Assembly: GCA_035649275.1 (NCBI GenBank)
Contig: DASRJW010000048.1
Coordinates: 1-25,825 of the forward strand
DNA: 25,825 nucleotides
Reading direction: 5' to 3'
Source of the DNA: Candidatus Krumholzibacteriia bacterium
Lineage (GTDB): Bacteria > Krumholzibacteriota > Krumholzibacteriia > G020349025
Position numbers and translations under genes: made by a program. This document shows positions 14,400 to 21,720 of the stretch, piece by piece; the first letter of the stretch is position 1; the number at the start of each line of letters is the position of its first letter. Below the pieces are notes generated by a model. It saw nothing but the letters and a program-made list of their open reading frames with translations, did not search any database and was not told the DNA's origin.

Positions 14400-15587
14400 A
14401 TGAGCGGGGTACGTTTGTTGGTGGGTACCCGGAAGGGAGCTTTCATCCTGACCTCGGACGGGAAGCGGGCGCGCTGGGAAGTGAGCGGCCCGCACTTTGC
14501 GGGCTGGGAGATCTACCACCTCAAGGGCTCGCCCGTGGATCCTGACCGTCTGTACGCATCGCAGACCAGCGGCTGGTTCGGCCAAGTCATCCAACGCTCC
14601 GATGATGGCGGCAAGACCTGGCACCAGCCCGGGACACCGCCCGGCGAGCCGACCACCACTCCCGACGGCATGCCCAAGGGAGAGAGCAACAAGTTCGTCT
14701 ACGACACCTCGCCCGCAACCGGCAAGCCGCTCACGACGCACCAATGGTACGACGGCACGCAGCGCCCCTGGGAGTTCAAGCGCGTGTGGCACCTGGAGCC
14801 ATCGCTGACCGAACCCGACACGGTGTACGCCGGCATCGAAGACGCCGCCATTTTCCGTACCACGGACGCCGGCAAGACGTGGCACGAGCTCGCCGGACTC
14901 CGCGGCCACGGCACCGGCCCGCAGTGGCAGCCGGGCGCCGGCGGGATGTGCTTGCATACCATTCTCCTCGACCCGAGCAATAGCGGCCGGCTGTATGCGG
15001 CCATCTCCGCCGCCGGCGCCTTCCGCAGCGACGACTCCGGCAAGACGTGGAAGCCCATCAACCGCGGTCTGCACTCGCGCTACATCCCCAACCCGACGGC
15101 GGAGGTCGGCCACTGCGTGCACCGCATCGCGCTGCACCGCTCGCGCCCACAAGTGCTCTACATGCAGAAGCACTGGGACGTGATGCGTAGCGACGACGCC
15201 GGAGAGACCTGGCACGAGATCAGCGGCAACCTTCCCACCGACTTCGGGTTCGTGATCGACGTGCACGCCCATGAACCGGAAACCGTCTACGTCGTCCCCA
15301 TCAAGAGCGATAGCGAGCACTATCCGCTGGAGGGGAAGCTGCGCGTGTATCGGAGCCGTGCGGGCGGGAACGAGTGGGAGGCGGTGACGAAGGGGCTGCC
15401 GCAGCGCGACTGCTATGTGAACGTCCTGCGCGATTCCATGGCAGTGGATGGGCTCGAGCCTTGTGGGGTGTACTTCGGTACCACCGGCGGGCAGGTGTAT
15501 GCTTCGGCGGATGGCGGCGACAGTTGGTCGGCAGCCGTCCGGGATCTCCCGGCCGTCCTATCCGTCGAGGTGCAGACACTGCGATGA
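14400..15587 (+). CDS. BNR/Asp-box repeat protein (sialidase-like beta-propeller)
   Basis: The 395-residue protein carries five Asp-box repeats of the form S-x-D-x-G-x-T-W: SDDGGKTW (67-74), TTDAGKTW (154-161), SDDSGKTW (210-217), SDDAGETW (264-271) and SADGGDSW (369-376). They mark the blades of a beta-propeller as in sialidases and VPS10-like proteins. No signal peptide is seen (it begins [13 protein letters not shown]), so it is probably cytosolic, which argues against a secreted glycosidase. The characteristic sialidase FRIP arginine motif is not evident. The start follows GGGAGG. Its stop overlaps the ATG of a MoaD/ThiS-like gene (ATGA), so the two proteins are co-produced. Enzymatic activity is unproven. 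Confidence 0.85.
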   Translation: MSGVRLLVGTRKGAFILTSDGKRARWEVSGPHFAGWEIYHLKGSPVDPDRLYASQTSGWFGQVIQRSDDGGKTWHQPGTPPGEPTTTPDGMPKGESNKFVYDTSPATGKPLTTHQWYDGTQRPWEFKRVWHLEPSLTEPDTVYAGIEDAAIFRTTDAGKTWHELAGLRGHGTGPQWQPGAGGMCLHTILLDPSNSGRLYAAISAAGAFRSDDSGKTWKPINRGLHSRYIPNPTAEVGHCVHRIALHRSRPQVLYMQKHWDVMRSDDAGETWHEISGNLPTDFGFVIDVHAHEPETVYVVPIKSDSEHYPLEGKLRVYRSRAGGNEWEAVTKGLPQRDCYVNVLRDSMAVDGLEPCGVYFGTTGGQVYASADGGDSWSAAVRDLPAVLSVEVQTLR

Positions 15588-15880
15588 TCCTCGTCGTGCT
15601 GCCGCCCCACCTGCGGACGCTGGCGCGCGTCGCCGCGGAGGTACAGCTCGAGATCGAGGGGCCCGTGACCCTGCGCGCGGTCCTCGACGCGCTGGAAACA
15701 CGCTACCCGATGCTGCGCGGGACCATTCGTGATCACGCCACACAGGAGCGCCGGCCGTTTCTGCGCTTCTTCGCCTGCGACCAGGACCTCTCCCTCGAGC
15801 CGCCGGATACCTCGCTCCCCGACCCGGTCGCCACGGGAAGGGAGCCTTTCCTCATCATCGGCGCCATCGCCGGCGGCTAG
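15584..15880 (+). CDS. MoaD/ThiS-family ubiquitin-like protein
   Basis: This 98-residue protein has a ubiquitin-like pattern: an N-terminal strand [10 protein letters not shown], the segment [19 protein letters not shown] typical of MoaD/ThiS, and a C-terminal [10 protein letters not shown] ending in the Gly-Gly needed for adenylation by MoeB/ThiF-type E1 enzymes. In molybdopterin or thiamine synthesis such proteins carry sulfur as a thiocarboxylate; others are attached to proteins. No E1, MoaE or ThiG gene is nearby. The ATG overlaps the stop of the BNR-propeller gene by four bases, indicating translational coupling and a shared job. Family assignment is good; pathway is unknown. Confidence 0.8.
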   Translation: MILVVLPPHLRTLARVAAEVQLEIEGPVTLRAVLDALETRYPMLRGTIRDHATQERRPFLRFFACDQDLSLEPPDTSLPDPVATGREPFLIIGAIAGG

Positions 15881-15979
15881 AGACGCGACGCCCGATCCGC
15901 CGTTCGGAATGCGAGCTGCGGGCGAACACGTCATGACGCGCCACCCTGGGTGACGAATCGCTGAGGCAAGGCTCCGATC

Positions 15980-16492
15980 CTACTCGCCTTCCTCGGGCCT
16001 GAGCCCGGAGATCTCCCGGGTCAACTCGGTCATTGTGTGGCGGAAGCCGAGGCGCTCGAACAGGCGCTGCGCTGGTTCGTTTCGGGCCGCCGTCCACAGC
16101 ACGATGCGCGGCATGCCCCGGCTGGCGAGCCAACCGGCCGCGGCCTCGACGAGAGCGGCCGCCACGCCGGAACGGCGCGAGTTTTCGTCCACGCACACGT
16201 CGTGGATGAAGCCCGCTTCCTCGCGCAGTTCCTCCCATGACTGTGGTTCGATCGCAGCGTACACGTATCCGACGACGCGCCCCTCCAGCTCTGCCACGAG
16301 CACGACCGCGTCGCCCCGCTGGAGTTGGGTGTTGAGGAACCAGGCGTAGCCTTCCTCCGTGTCCCCGCGCGGCGCCATGAAGCGCAGCCGATCGAGTTCG
16401 TAGTGTGTCCGAAGGAGCTGCGCCCCGAGACGGCCGAGGGCGTCGAGGTCCCGCTCTGCGGCGCGGCGGATGAGCATTCCAGGTCGAGTCAT
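15980..16492 (-). CDS. GNAT-family N-acetyltransferase
   Basis: From the ATG at 16492 the 170-residue protein begins MTRPGMLIRRAAERDLDAL, the usual beta1/alpha1 start of GNAT enzymes. It continues with strand GYVYAAIEP, strand FIHDVCVDENSRRSGVAAAL with the acetyl-CoA pyrophosphate loop R106-R-S-G-V-A111, and the closing motif NEPAQRLFERLGF. It should transfer an acetyl group from acetyl-CoA to an amine; the acceptor cannot be predicted. The open frame extends further upstream to 16585, but that part looks non-coding; ATG 16477 is an alternative. No strong Shine-Dalgarno is visible. It converges with the BNR/MoaD operon. Confidence 0.85.
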   Translation of the reverse strand: MTRPGMLIRRAAERDLDALGRLGAQLLRTHYELDRLRFMAPRGDTEEGYAWFLNTQLQRGDAVVLVAELEGRVVGYVYAAIEPQSWEELREEAGFIHDVCVDENSRRSGVAAALVEAAAGWLASRGMPRIVLWTAARNEPAQRLFERLGFRHTMTELTREISGLRPEEGE

Positions 16493-16660
16493 GCAAACGA
16501 GGATAAGCCGGGGCTGATGATTCGGAAAGGGGGCAACAAGCCACAGGCCGGAGTCTTCTCGGTCCCATCTGCACTCATGATCCACACGTAGTAATGCTCG
16601 TCGTGCACCACGATATTCGACATGGCGGTCGGAAGTGATTCATTTCCTGGTCCTCGTGTT

Positions 16661-16884
16661 CTATTCACGACCTGGAGCTTGAACGCGATACCGCAGAGCT
16701 TCGGCGATATGCTGGACATCGACGTCGCTCGCGCCCTCGAGGTCGGCAATGGTGCGGGCCACGGCGAGCGCACGGTCGAAAACGCGGATGCTCATACTCC
16801 AGCGCGTCATCGCCTGGCGCAGAAACTGCATCGCCTCGCGTCGTGGCCGGATGAGCGTCCGCCGCAGCTCCGGCGTCACCTGGG
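16661..16884 (-). pseudogene. comM: 5'-truncated duplicate of the comM 3' end
   Basis: Bases 16679-16884 match 21739-21944 of the complete comM gene on the same strand, with about 85% identity by hand (31 differences in 201 aligned bases). The encoded 67 residues (VTPELRRT...YRVQ) differ from ComM residues 450-516 at only seven positions, all but two conservative. Most DNA changes are therefore synonymous, so both copies diverged while under selection as real comM. The fragment lacks the AAA+ core and has its own end (APGRE) before a TAG. Homology stops sharply at about 16884. It cannot work as a helicase. See the finding on an insertion at comM. Confidence 0.8.
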
Positions 16885-17097
16885 GACAGCCCTGCGTCGC
16901 ATTTTTGTCCTTTGACCCTCCGCGGTGCGGCGCCACCCGGGGCCGATCGGTTCAATGGTCATCAACTGGGAGAAGCAAAGGACTCAGATCACACTGGTTT
17001 CGTCCTGCCGTCGGCGGGACGACCCCTTTCCGATGGGCGAGACTCTGCGTGACCACGCGCGGTGCTCGCGGCCGCCCCCCGTGGATCACGAAACCCC
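16885..17097. other. Junction region without a recognised gene
   Basis: Between the comM remnant and the promoter of the two-component genes there is no convincing ORF. One hairpin is visible: CGTCCTGCC (17001-17009) pairs with GGCGGGACG (17013-17021) with one G-U pair and a three-base loop. If an insertion took place at comM, one of its ends lies in or next to this stretch. Confidence 0.4.
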
Positions 17098-17125
17098 TTG
17101 TCCTTGGATGTGTTGTGTGTATGAT
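17098..17125 (+). promoter_or_regulatory. Sigma-70-like promoter, TTGTCC-N16-TATGAT
   Basis: A good -10 TATGAT at 17120-17125 lies 16 bases after TTGTCC (17098-17103), giving a leader of about 110 bases before the response regulator at 17244. The leader contains a possible CCGCCA/TGGCGG stem. Confidence 0.45.
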
Positions 17126-17243
17126 CTGCCGCCAGCGCCGACCCCGCATTGTGTGGCGGTTTGGGCTAGCTCTGAACCAAGCCCTAAGGGAGACGCTTCA
17201 GATATAGCCGCGGTGAGGTTGGGGCGGGAACGGGGGATCATTC

Positions 17244-17924
17244 ATGGCGGCGACCGCGCAGCGTGTTTCCGGGAATGTCCAGCAGAAGGTCTTGATTGTC
17301 GACGACCACCCGATCGTCCGGGAGGGGATTGCTCAGATCATCAGCCGGGACGGGGGCCTGGAGGTCTGCGGGGAGGCCGACTGCCCGGAGAAAGCGCTGC
17401 AGTTGGTCGCTACCTCGAAGCCGGACGTAGCGATCGTCGACCTTGAGTTCTCCATCGGCAGCGGCTTGGGGCTCATCCGCGACCTCAAAGTGTTGCATCC
17501 TCGCCTACCCGTGCTGGTTCTCTCTATGCACGACGAGACCATCTACGCAGAGCGCGTCCTGCGCGTAGGGGCCTCCGGCTACATCATGAAGCACGAGGTC
17601 GCCGAGCACTTCGTCGAGGCGATCCGCAGCGTTCTGCGCGGCGGTATCTATCTGAGCGAGCGGATGGCGGCGCGGATGCTCCTGAGGCTGGCCGGCAAGG
17701 AGCCCGGCAGGTCGGCCTCCGCCATCGAGAGGCTGAGCGACCGCGAGCTGGAGGTTCTCCAGCTGATCGCTCAGGCTCTGACGACCCGTGAGGTCGCTGA
17801 GAGGCTCTACCTGAGCATTACGACCGTCGAGACGCATCTCGAACGCGTCAAACGGAAGCTCGGGCTCGAGTCGAGCCGGGAGCTGTTCCGATATGCCATC
17901 GTGTGGTCACTCGAAAGGTTCTGA
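17244..17924 (+). CDS. NarL/FixJ-family response regulator
   Basis: The 226-residue protein has a receiver domain (residues 14-135) with the acidic pair D20-D21, phosphoacceptor D66 (VAIVDLEF), the switch Ser S94 (VLSM) and K116. Its LuxR-type helix-turn-helix (163-226) contains LSDRELEVLQLIAQALTTREVA and VETHLERVKRKL. Length and layout are those of a full DNA-binding NarL-type regulator. The ATG follows GGGGGATC. A HisKA_3 sensor kinase begins 104 bases downstream, which is the natural partner of this regulator class. Target genes are not apparent. Confidence 0.92.
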   Translation: MAATAQRVSGNVQQKVLIVDDHPIVREGIAQIISRDGGLEVCGEADCPEKALQLVATSKPDVAIVDLEFSIGSGLGLIRDLKVLHPRLPVLVLSMHDETIYAERVLRVGASGYIMKHEVAEHFVEAIRSVLRGGIYLSERMAARMLLRLAGKEPGRSASAIERLSDRELEVLQLIAQALTTREVAERLYLSITTVETHLERVKRKLGLESSRELFRYAIVWSLERF

Positions 17925-18028
17925 GCCGCAAGAGGAGTTTCCCCAGGCAGCAGTCCGGGATTCTCCGAAGCCGGGGCGGGAGTCGACCCACGTACGCCAG
18001 TGGGTCCGTCCTAGGGGATGAAGGCTCG

Positions 18029-19537
18029 ATGCGCTCCCCGATACAGCGTTTCGGCCTGGCCGTCTCGTCGGTGGCGCTCGCACAGCTCCTCACGCTCGTC
18101 CTGCCACCGATACGGGAAGGCGCTTCCTTCCTTCTCCTGCTGGCCGCCGTGGTGGCAGCTACGTGGTACGGCGGGCGGTGGCCGGGCCTCTTGGCGACGG
18201 CTCTCGCCGGTTTCTCGAGCGTTTGGTTCCTCCAGCCGGGCTCCGGTCCCCTGAAGCTTGGGCCGGACGACTGGGTGCGACTCGGGGTCTTCTTGTTCGT
18301 GACGCTGGCGATCATCTGTCTCGTTGGCGAACGGGGGCGGGCGGCGAAGGCACTGAGCCGCTCCCGGGACGATCTGGAGAAGCGCGTCGCGGAGCGCAAC
18401 GGGCAACTCCTGCAGGCCAACGAGGCCCTGCGGGCAGGGGCGCTTGTGCGCGAGCGCGCCGAGGAGGCGCTGTCGCAGTTGGCGACGATCGAGGCGTGCA
18501 TGGAGGACGGGGTGGTCACCACGGCGCTCGACGGAACCGTGGTGAGCTGCAACCCTGGCGCAGAAAGGCTCTACGGCTACACCGCCGCGGAGTTCGTGGG
18601 TCGGTCGATCTCCCTGCTCTTACCGCCCGACGCGTCCTCGCAGTTGCCGCGCCTCCTCGAGCGGATCTCGCATGGGGAAGCCATCGGCCAGCTCGAATCC
18701 GTGCACCGGCGGCGGGACGGGACCCAGGTTCAGCTGCTCCTGACCATCTCTCCGATCAAGAACGCCGCCGGAAGCGTCCATGGAGTCAGCGCGCTCGTCC
18801 ACGACATCACCCGGCGCAAGGAGGCGGAGAAGAAGATCGCGCTCTACCAGCAGCAGCTGCGCAGCCTCGCGTCGGCGCTGTCCTTCGCCGAGCAGCAGGA
18901 GCGCCGACGAATCGCCACGGAGCTGCACGACCACCTGGCCCAGATGCTGATCCTCTCCAAGATGAAGATCAGCATGCTGCAAACCGCTTCCGCTTCCGCT
19001 TCCGAGGACGTTCGCAAGGCGATGGAGGCGATCCACCTCCTGCTCGACAAGTCGATCGAGTACACACGCACGCTGATTTGCGATCTGTGCCCGCCGATGC
19101 TCCACGAGATCGGGCTGGAGGCCGCTCTTGAATGGCTCGCAAAGCAGACCGAGGAGCAGCATGGCATCCGCGTACACTTCGAGGACGATGAGCAGCCGAA
19201 GCCGAGCGACGAGTCCGTCCGCATCCTGCTGTTCCAGGCGGTGCGCGAGCTACTGATGAACGTGATCAAGCACGCGAAGGCTTCCCAGGCGATCGTCGCG
19301 GTTCGCAGGTTGGAGGATCAGGTCGAGATCCGCGTCGAGGACGACGGCACCGGTTTCGACATGGAGAGCGTGGGGGTCCGAGTCGGACCGGAGCGAGGCT
19401 TCGGCCTGTTCAGCATCCGGGAGCGCCTGGACGTCGTGAGGGGCAGCTTCGAGATCCGGTCCAGCCCCGGCGGCGGGAGTCGGGCGACGCTTCGAGCGCC
19501 GCTCCGGCAGGGCGCAGGGAGAGCGCGGCGGAAGTGA
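18029..19537 (+). CDS. NarL-type (HisKA_3) sensor histidine kinase with PAS domain
   Basis: Starting at ATG 18029, just before the first membrane helix, the kinase has 502 residues; an in-frame ATG at 17903 overlaps the preceding gene and would add a non-conserved tail. The N-terminal 100 residues contain about three to four membrane helices resembling the DUF4118 sensor region of KdpD-type kinases. A coiled coil (105-150) and a PAS domain (about 150-265) follow. The HisKA_3 box ERRRIATELHDHLAQ has phospho-acceptor H300. The HATPase domain has N411 (RELLMNVIKHA), VEDDGTGFD and GFGLFSIRERL. It should phosphorylate the flanking response regulators. The signal is unknown; a PAS ligand or membrane cue is likely. 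Confidence 0.9.
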   Translation: MRSPIQRFGLAVSSVALAQLLTLVLPPIREGASFLLLLAAVVAATWYGGRWPGLLATALAGFSSVWFLQPGSGPLKLGPDDWVRLGVFLFVTLAIICLVGERGRAAKALSRSRDDLEKRVAERNGQLLQANEALRAGALVRERAEEALSQLATIEACMEDGVVTTALDGTVVSCNPGAERLYGYTAAEFVGRSISLLLPPDASSQLPRLLERISHGEAIGQLESVHRRRDGTQVQLLLTISPIKNAAGSVHGVSALVHDITRRKEAEKKIALYQQQLRSLASALSFAEQQERRRIATELHDHLAQMLILSKMKISMLQTASASASEDVRKAMEAIHLLLDKSIEYTRTLICDLCPPMLHEIGLEAALEWLAKQTEEQHGIRVHFEDDEQPKPSDESVRILLFQAVRELLMNVIKHAKASQAIVAVRRLEDQVEIRVEDDGTGFDMESVGVRVGPERGFGLFSIRERLDVVRGSFEIRSSPGGGSRATLRAPLRQGAGRARRK

Positions 19538-19968
19538 GGCACTGCATCCCCACCCGGATTCTCTTGGTTGATGATCACCGAATGATGCGGGAAGGGCTGC
19601 GCAGCCTCCTCGATCTCCACGCGGACCTGCGAGTGGTGGGGGAGGCTGGCGACGGCGAGGCCGCAGTGAAAGCCGTGCGCGAGCTCCGTCCGGACATCGT
19701 CGTCATGGATATCCAGATGCCGGGCTTGAACGGCATCGAGGCCACGCGCCGGATCACGGGCGAGTTCCCGGAGGTGAAGGTCATCGGGCTCTCCATGCTG
19801 TTCCTCAAGAGCGGCGAGGCCGGCATGGCAGCGGCGGGGGCCGTGGCCGTCCTCAACAAGAACTCGGCTTTCGAGGAACTCGCTGTCACCATCCGCGACG
19901 TGATCCGGGGCGGCTCGCCGCGCGGGCTCCAGTCCCCACGTCGGCCCCGGAAGTCTCCTGACCCCTAG
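19534..19968 (+). CDS. Receiver-only response regulator (NarL-type lacking its DNA-binding domain)
   Basis: The 144-residue protein has a complete receiver domain: D13-D14, phosphoacceptor D59 (VVMDIQMPG), S87 and K109. It ends at IRGGSPRGLQSPRRPRK, where NarL proteins normally continue into the linker and helix-turn-helix. No HTH is found in any frame downstream. It is either a stand-alone phosphate sink or partner-binding receiver, or a truncated regulator. The GTG start overlaps the kinase stop (GTGA), so the two are coupled. One kinase with two receivers of unequal output is suggestive of tuned signalling. Confidence 0.85.
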   Translation: MRHCIPTRILLVDDHRMMREGLRSLLDLHADLRVVGEAGDGEAAVKAVRELRPDIVVMDIQMPGLNGIEATRRITGEFPEVKVIGLSMLFLKSGEAGMAAAGAVAVLNKNSAFEELAVTIRDVIRGGSPRGLQSPRRPRKSPDP

Positions 19969-20075
19969 CGTCCAGAAACGAATCATGCCTCTGGCGAAGT
20001 TCCCTGCTCCAACTCTCGGAGTCGCTCAAGAAACGTCAGGCTGGATGCCCGGGCAAAAGGCGAATCGAAGACGCA

Positions 20076-20104
20076 CGCATTCGTTTGGTCATGCGAGTCT
20101 TTTA
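20076..20104 (+). terminator. Weak terminator-like hairpin with TCTTTTATT tail
   Basis: CGCAT (20076-20080) and ATGCG (20091-20095) can pair around a ten-base loop and are followed by AGTCTTTTATT. It lies between the plus-strand two-component operon and the end of the convergent XRE gene. The stem is short, so this is tentative. Confidence 0.3.
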
Positions 20105-20971
20105 TTCGCTCTTGGGCGGATTGCGAAAATGGAGGGGGTCTCTGAGGTTTTGCAATTCGCGGTAATAATAGAGCGCAGTAGGCCGTTTCCCCTTGAATTT
20201 CAGCTTTCTTAGGAACTCGATCTCCTCCTCGGTCGCATCGCCACGGAGAGAAGGATCACGAAGGAATTTCCTGAGACCCGGCTCCTCGTGCACACGTGGT
20301 TCGGGTTCCCTTTCAACAAAGTCGAGCTTCTTGGGGTGACCCGGGGCCACTCGGCGGTTGAGGACGATTTCCATACCAAAAGTCGTAAGGTTGATGTCCC
20401 AGGATTCAATCAGCGGATCCAAGAAAGCGACGCAGTTTTCCGTCGACACATTGAACACATCCGTATCCAGGAACTCAAGAATGATGACCCGCATCTGTTC
20501 AAAGCTGCGGCCGCTGAGTCGCGCTACCAGGTGGAGCCAGTTTTCACTTCCCAGTTCTTTTTTAGCAACTCCCTTGACCACGTCTAGGAGCTTTTGCGTA
20601 ACTAGGCGCTCGAGTTCACCGAAGGGCTGCTTCTCAAAAATCGCCCGTATTTGTCTTTCTTTATCCGGCTTGCACTTGCGAAGCAGTAACTCTCTAACGT
20701 CCTTCAATAGGGGGCTAGGCGGGTGCCCAATTTTTTTCTTCAGCTCTTCATGGCGCTGCACGTCGGCCAGCTTGGCGAGCTCACCGCGTGGTAGCTTCAA
20801 AAGTTTCTCCAGCTTCTCGTAAATATCAGTCCGTTCAGGGGCAGGGGGCGCCTTTTTCCGGGTCAACAGCTGTGAAATGTAAGACTCGGTCACTTGGGCC
20901 GCGGTTGCCAGATCTCGCTGCTCAAGACCCAAGTCCTCCAAGCGCTGCCTGATCGCCAAAGAAAGATCCAC
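20102..20971 (-). CDS. XRE-family helix-turn-helix regulator with uncharacterised C-terminal domain
   Basis: The GTG at 20971 lies eight bases downstream of GGAGG, which fixes the start; a nearby ATG is out of frame. The 289-residue product begins with an XRE/Cro-type HTH (about residues 5-62: LEQRDLATAAQVTESYISQLLTR). A long mostly helical region and a basic C-terminal segment (GKRPTALYYYRELQNLRDPLHF) follow. I do not recognise the C-terminal family. Base composition is visibly lower in GC than the rest of the window, and codon use (many A/T third positions) differs, which suggests recent acquisition. The divergent upstream spacer holds several TTAACT sites that may be its operators. Confidence 0.75.
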   Translation of the reverse strand: MDLSLAIRQRLEDLGLEQRDLATAAQVTESYISQLLTRKKAPPAPERTDIYEKLEKLLKLPRGELAKLADVQRHEELKKKIGHPPSPLLKDVRELLLRKCKPDKERQIRAIFEKQPFGELERLVTQKLLDVVKGVAKKELGSENWLHLVARLSGRSFEQMRVIILEFLDTDVFNVSTENCVAFLDPLIESWDINLTTFGMEIVLNRRVAPGHPKKLDFVEREPEPRVHEEPGLRKFLRDPSLRGDATEEEIEFLRKLKFKGKRPTALYYYRELQNLRDPLHFRNPPKSE

Positions 20972-21220
20972 GTGTCATTCCTCCGCCTCTTGTCCAACTG
21001 TCAAAGCCCTTGGTTCGAGCGAGTTGTTTGTTTTCGTCTCCCCACATGACCTCAAACTCGCGCAGCTTCGTTTCGTACTCACGTCCGCCCCTTCGAGCAG
21101 AGGATTGCTGAGCTGCGACCTCTGCCTCTGGCCCGGCATCGAGGAGCTTGACGCCCGGCCCGACTTAACTCGTTCCGATTAACTATATTACAGCACGATG
21201 GAAAAGAAAGCACATTGAGC

Positions 21221-21249
21221 TTGACAGTCATGAGTGAATTAACTAAAAA
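21221..21249 (+). promoter_or_regulatory. Strong promoter, TTGACA-N17-TAAAAA
   Basis: A perfect -35 TTGACA (21221-21226) is spaced 17 bases from TAAAAA (21244-21249). Transcription would start near 21257 and read the ABM-fold gene at 21332. The style differs from the TTGNSS/TAGNNT promoters of the surrounding genes. Confidence 0.6.
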
Positions 21250-21255
21250 GGTTAA
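21239..21255. promoter_or_regulatory. Operator-like inverted repeat TTAAC-N7-GTTAA over the -10
   Basis: The two 5-base arms (21239-21243, 21251-21255) flank the -10 element of the promoter at 21221, so a bound dimer would block it. Further TTAACT copies at 21165-21170 and 21179-21184 lie upstream. The divergent XRE protein is the obvious candidate ligand. Confidence 0.4.
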
Positions 21256-21331
21256 TGAGATGCGCGCTTAGCTCAGCTCTCCATGTGATCTGAACTAAGT
21301 CAGGTTACCCAAAGAATCCTAAGGAGATGCC

Positions 21332-21646
21332 ATGTTTGCTCGAAACGTGTCCATGCGCTTGAAGCCCAATAGCGCTGCGGAGTTCACCCGGACGTTTGAG
21401 AAGGAAATCCTCCCCCTGCTTCGAAAGCAGAAGGGCTTCCAGGACGAACTCGCACTCGTCGTCCAGGGCGGATCCGAAGCGGTTGGAATCAGCTTGTGGG
21501 ACCAGAAGGACAACGCAGAGACCTACGAGCGCGGAACCTATCCACAAGTGCTGGCCGCTCTGGCCAAGGTGATTGAGGGAACGCCTAGGGTTCAAACCTA
21601 CGAGGTTTCCAACTCGACGTTCCACAAGATCGCTGCTCACGTCTAA
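21332..21646 (+). CDS. Small ABM-fold (dimeric alpha/beta barrel) protein
   Basis: The 104-residue protein starts MFARNVSMRLKPNSAAEFTRTFEKEILPLLRKQKGF, the beta-alpha pattern of antibiotic-biosynthesis-monooxygenase-like ferredoxin folds. It continues with two strands (DELALVV, AVGISLWD) and a helix AETYERGTYPQVLAAL. Such proteins dimerise and may bind haem or small aromatics, or simply be stress proteins; no catalytic residue can be assigned. The ATG follows AAGGAG at six bases, so expression could be strong. It is under the TTGACA promoter and probable XRE control. Confidence 0.7.
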   Translation: MFARNVSMRLKPNSAAEFTRTFEKEILPLLRKQKGFQDELALVVQGGSEAVGISLWDQKDNAETYERGTYPQVLAALAKVIEGTPRVQTYEVSNSTFHKIAAHV

Positions 21647-21720
21647 AGGCGATCGGGCGTTTCGTTCGGTGGGGGGGGCGGCAGTCCGCCCCGCTTCACT
21701 GGTCTCTTGACCTGAGGCGC

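Larger units (their letters stand above)
20972..21331. other. AT-rich divergent control region
   Basis: This 360-base spacer separates the divergently transcribed XRE and ABM-fold genes. It is the most AT-rich part of the window. It holds TTAACT at 21165, 21179 and 21239, the inverted repeat TTAAC/GTTAA at 21239-21255, and a strong promoter at 21221. No ORF is credible within it. Confidence 0.5.

Noticed and set aside
15881-15979. Small palindromes (CGTCATGACG, CACCCTGGGTG) as a convergent terminator
   Set aside because: Stems are five bases with little or no loop and there is no T-run.
17001-17021. 9-bp hairpin as a terminator
   Set aside because: No T-tract follows on either strand and no gene ends just upstream on the plus strand.
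16622-17446. Several plus-strand frames around the comM remnant and promoter
   Set aside because: They overlap the remnant or the response regulator start, have no ribosome site and no family resemblance.
16885-21720. Search for an integrase, transposase or tRNA att site to prove an island
   Set aside because: None was seen, so the segment is reported as a putative insertion inferred from the comM duplication only.
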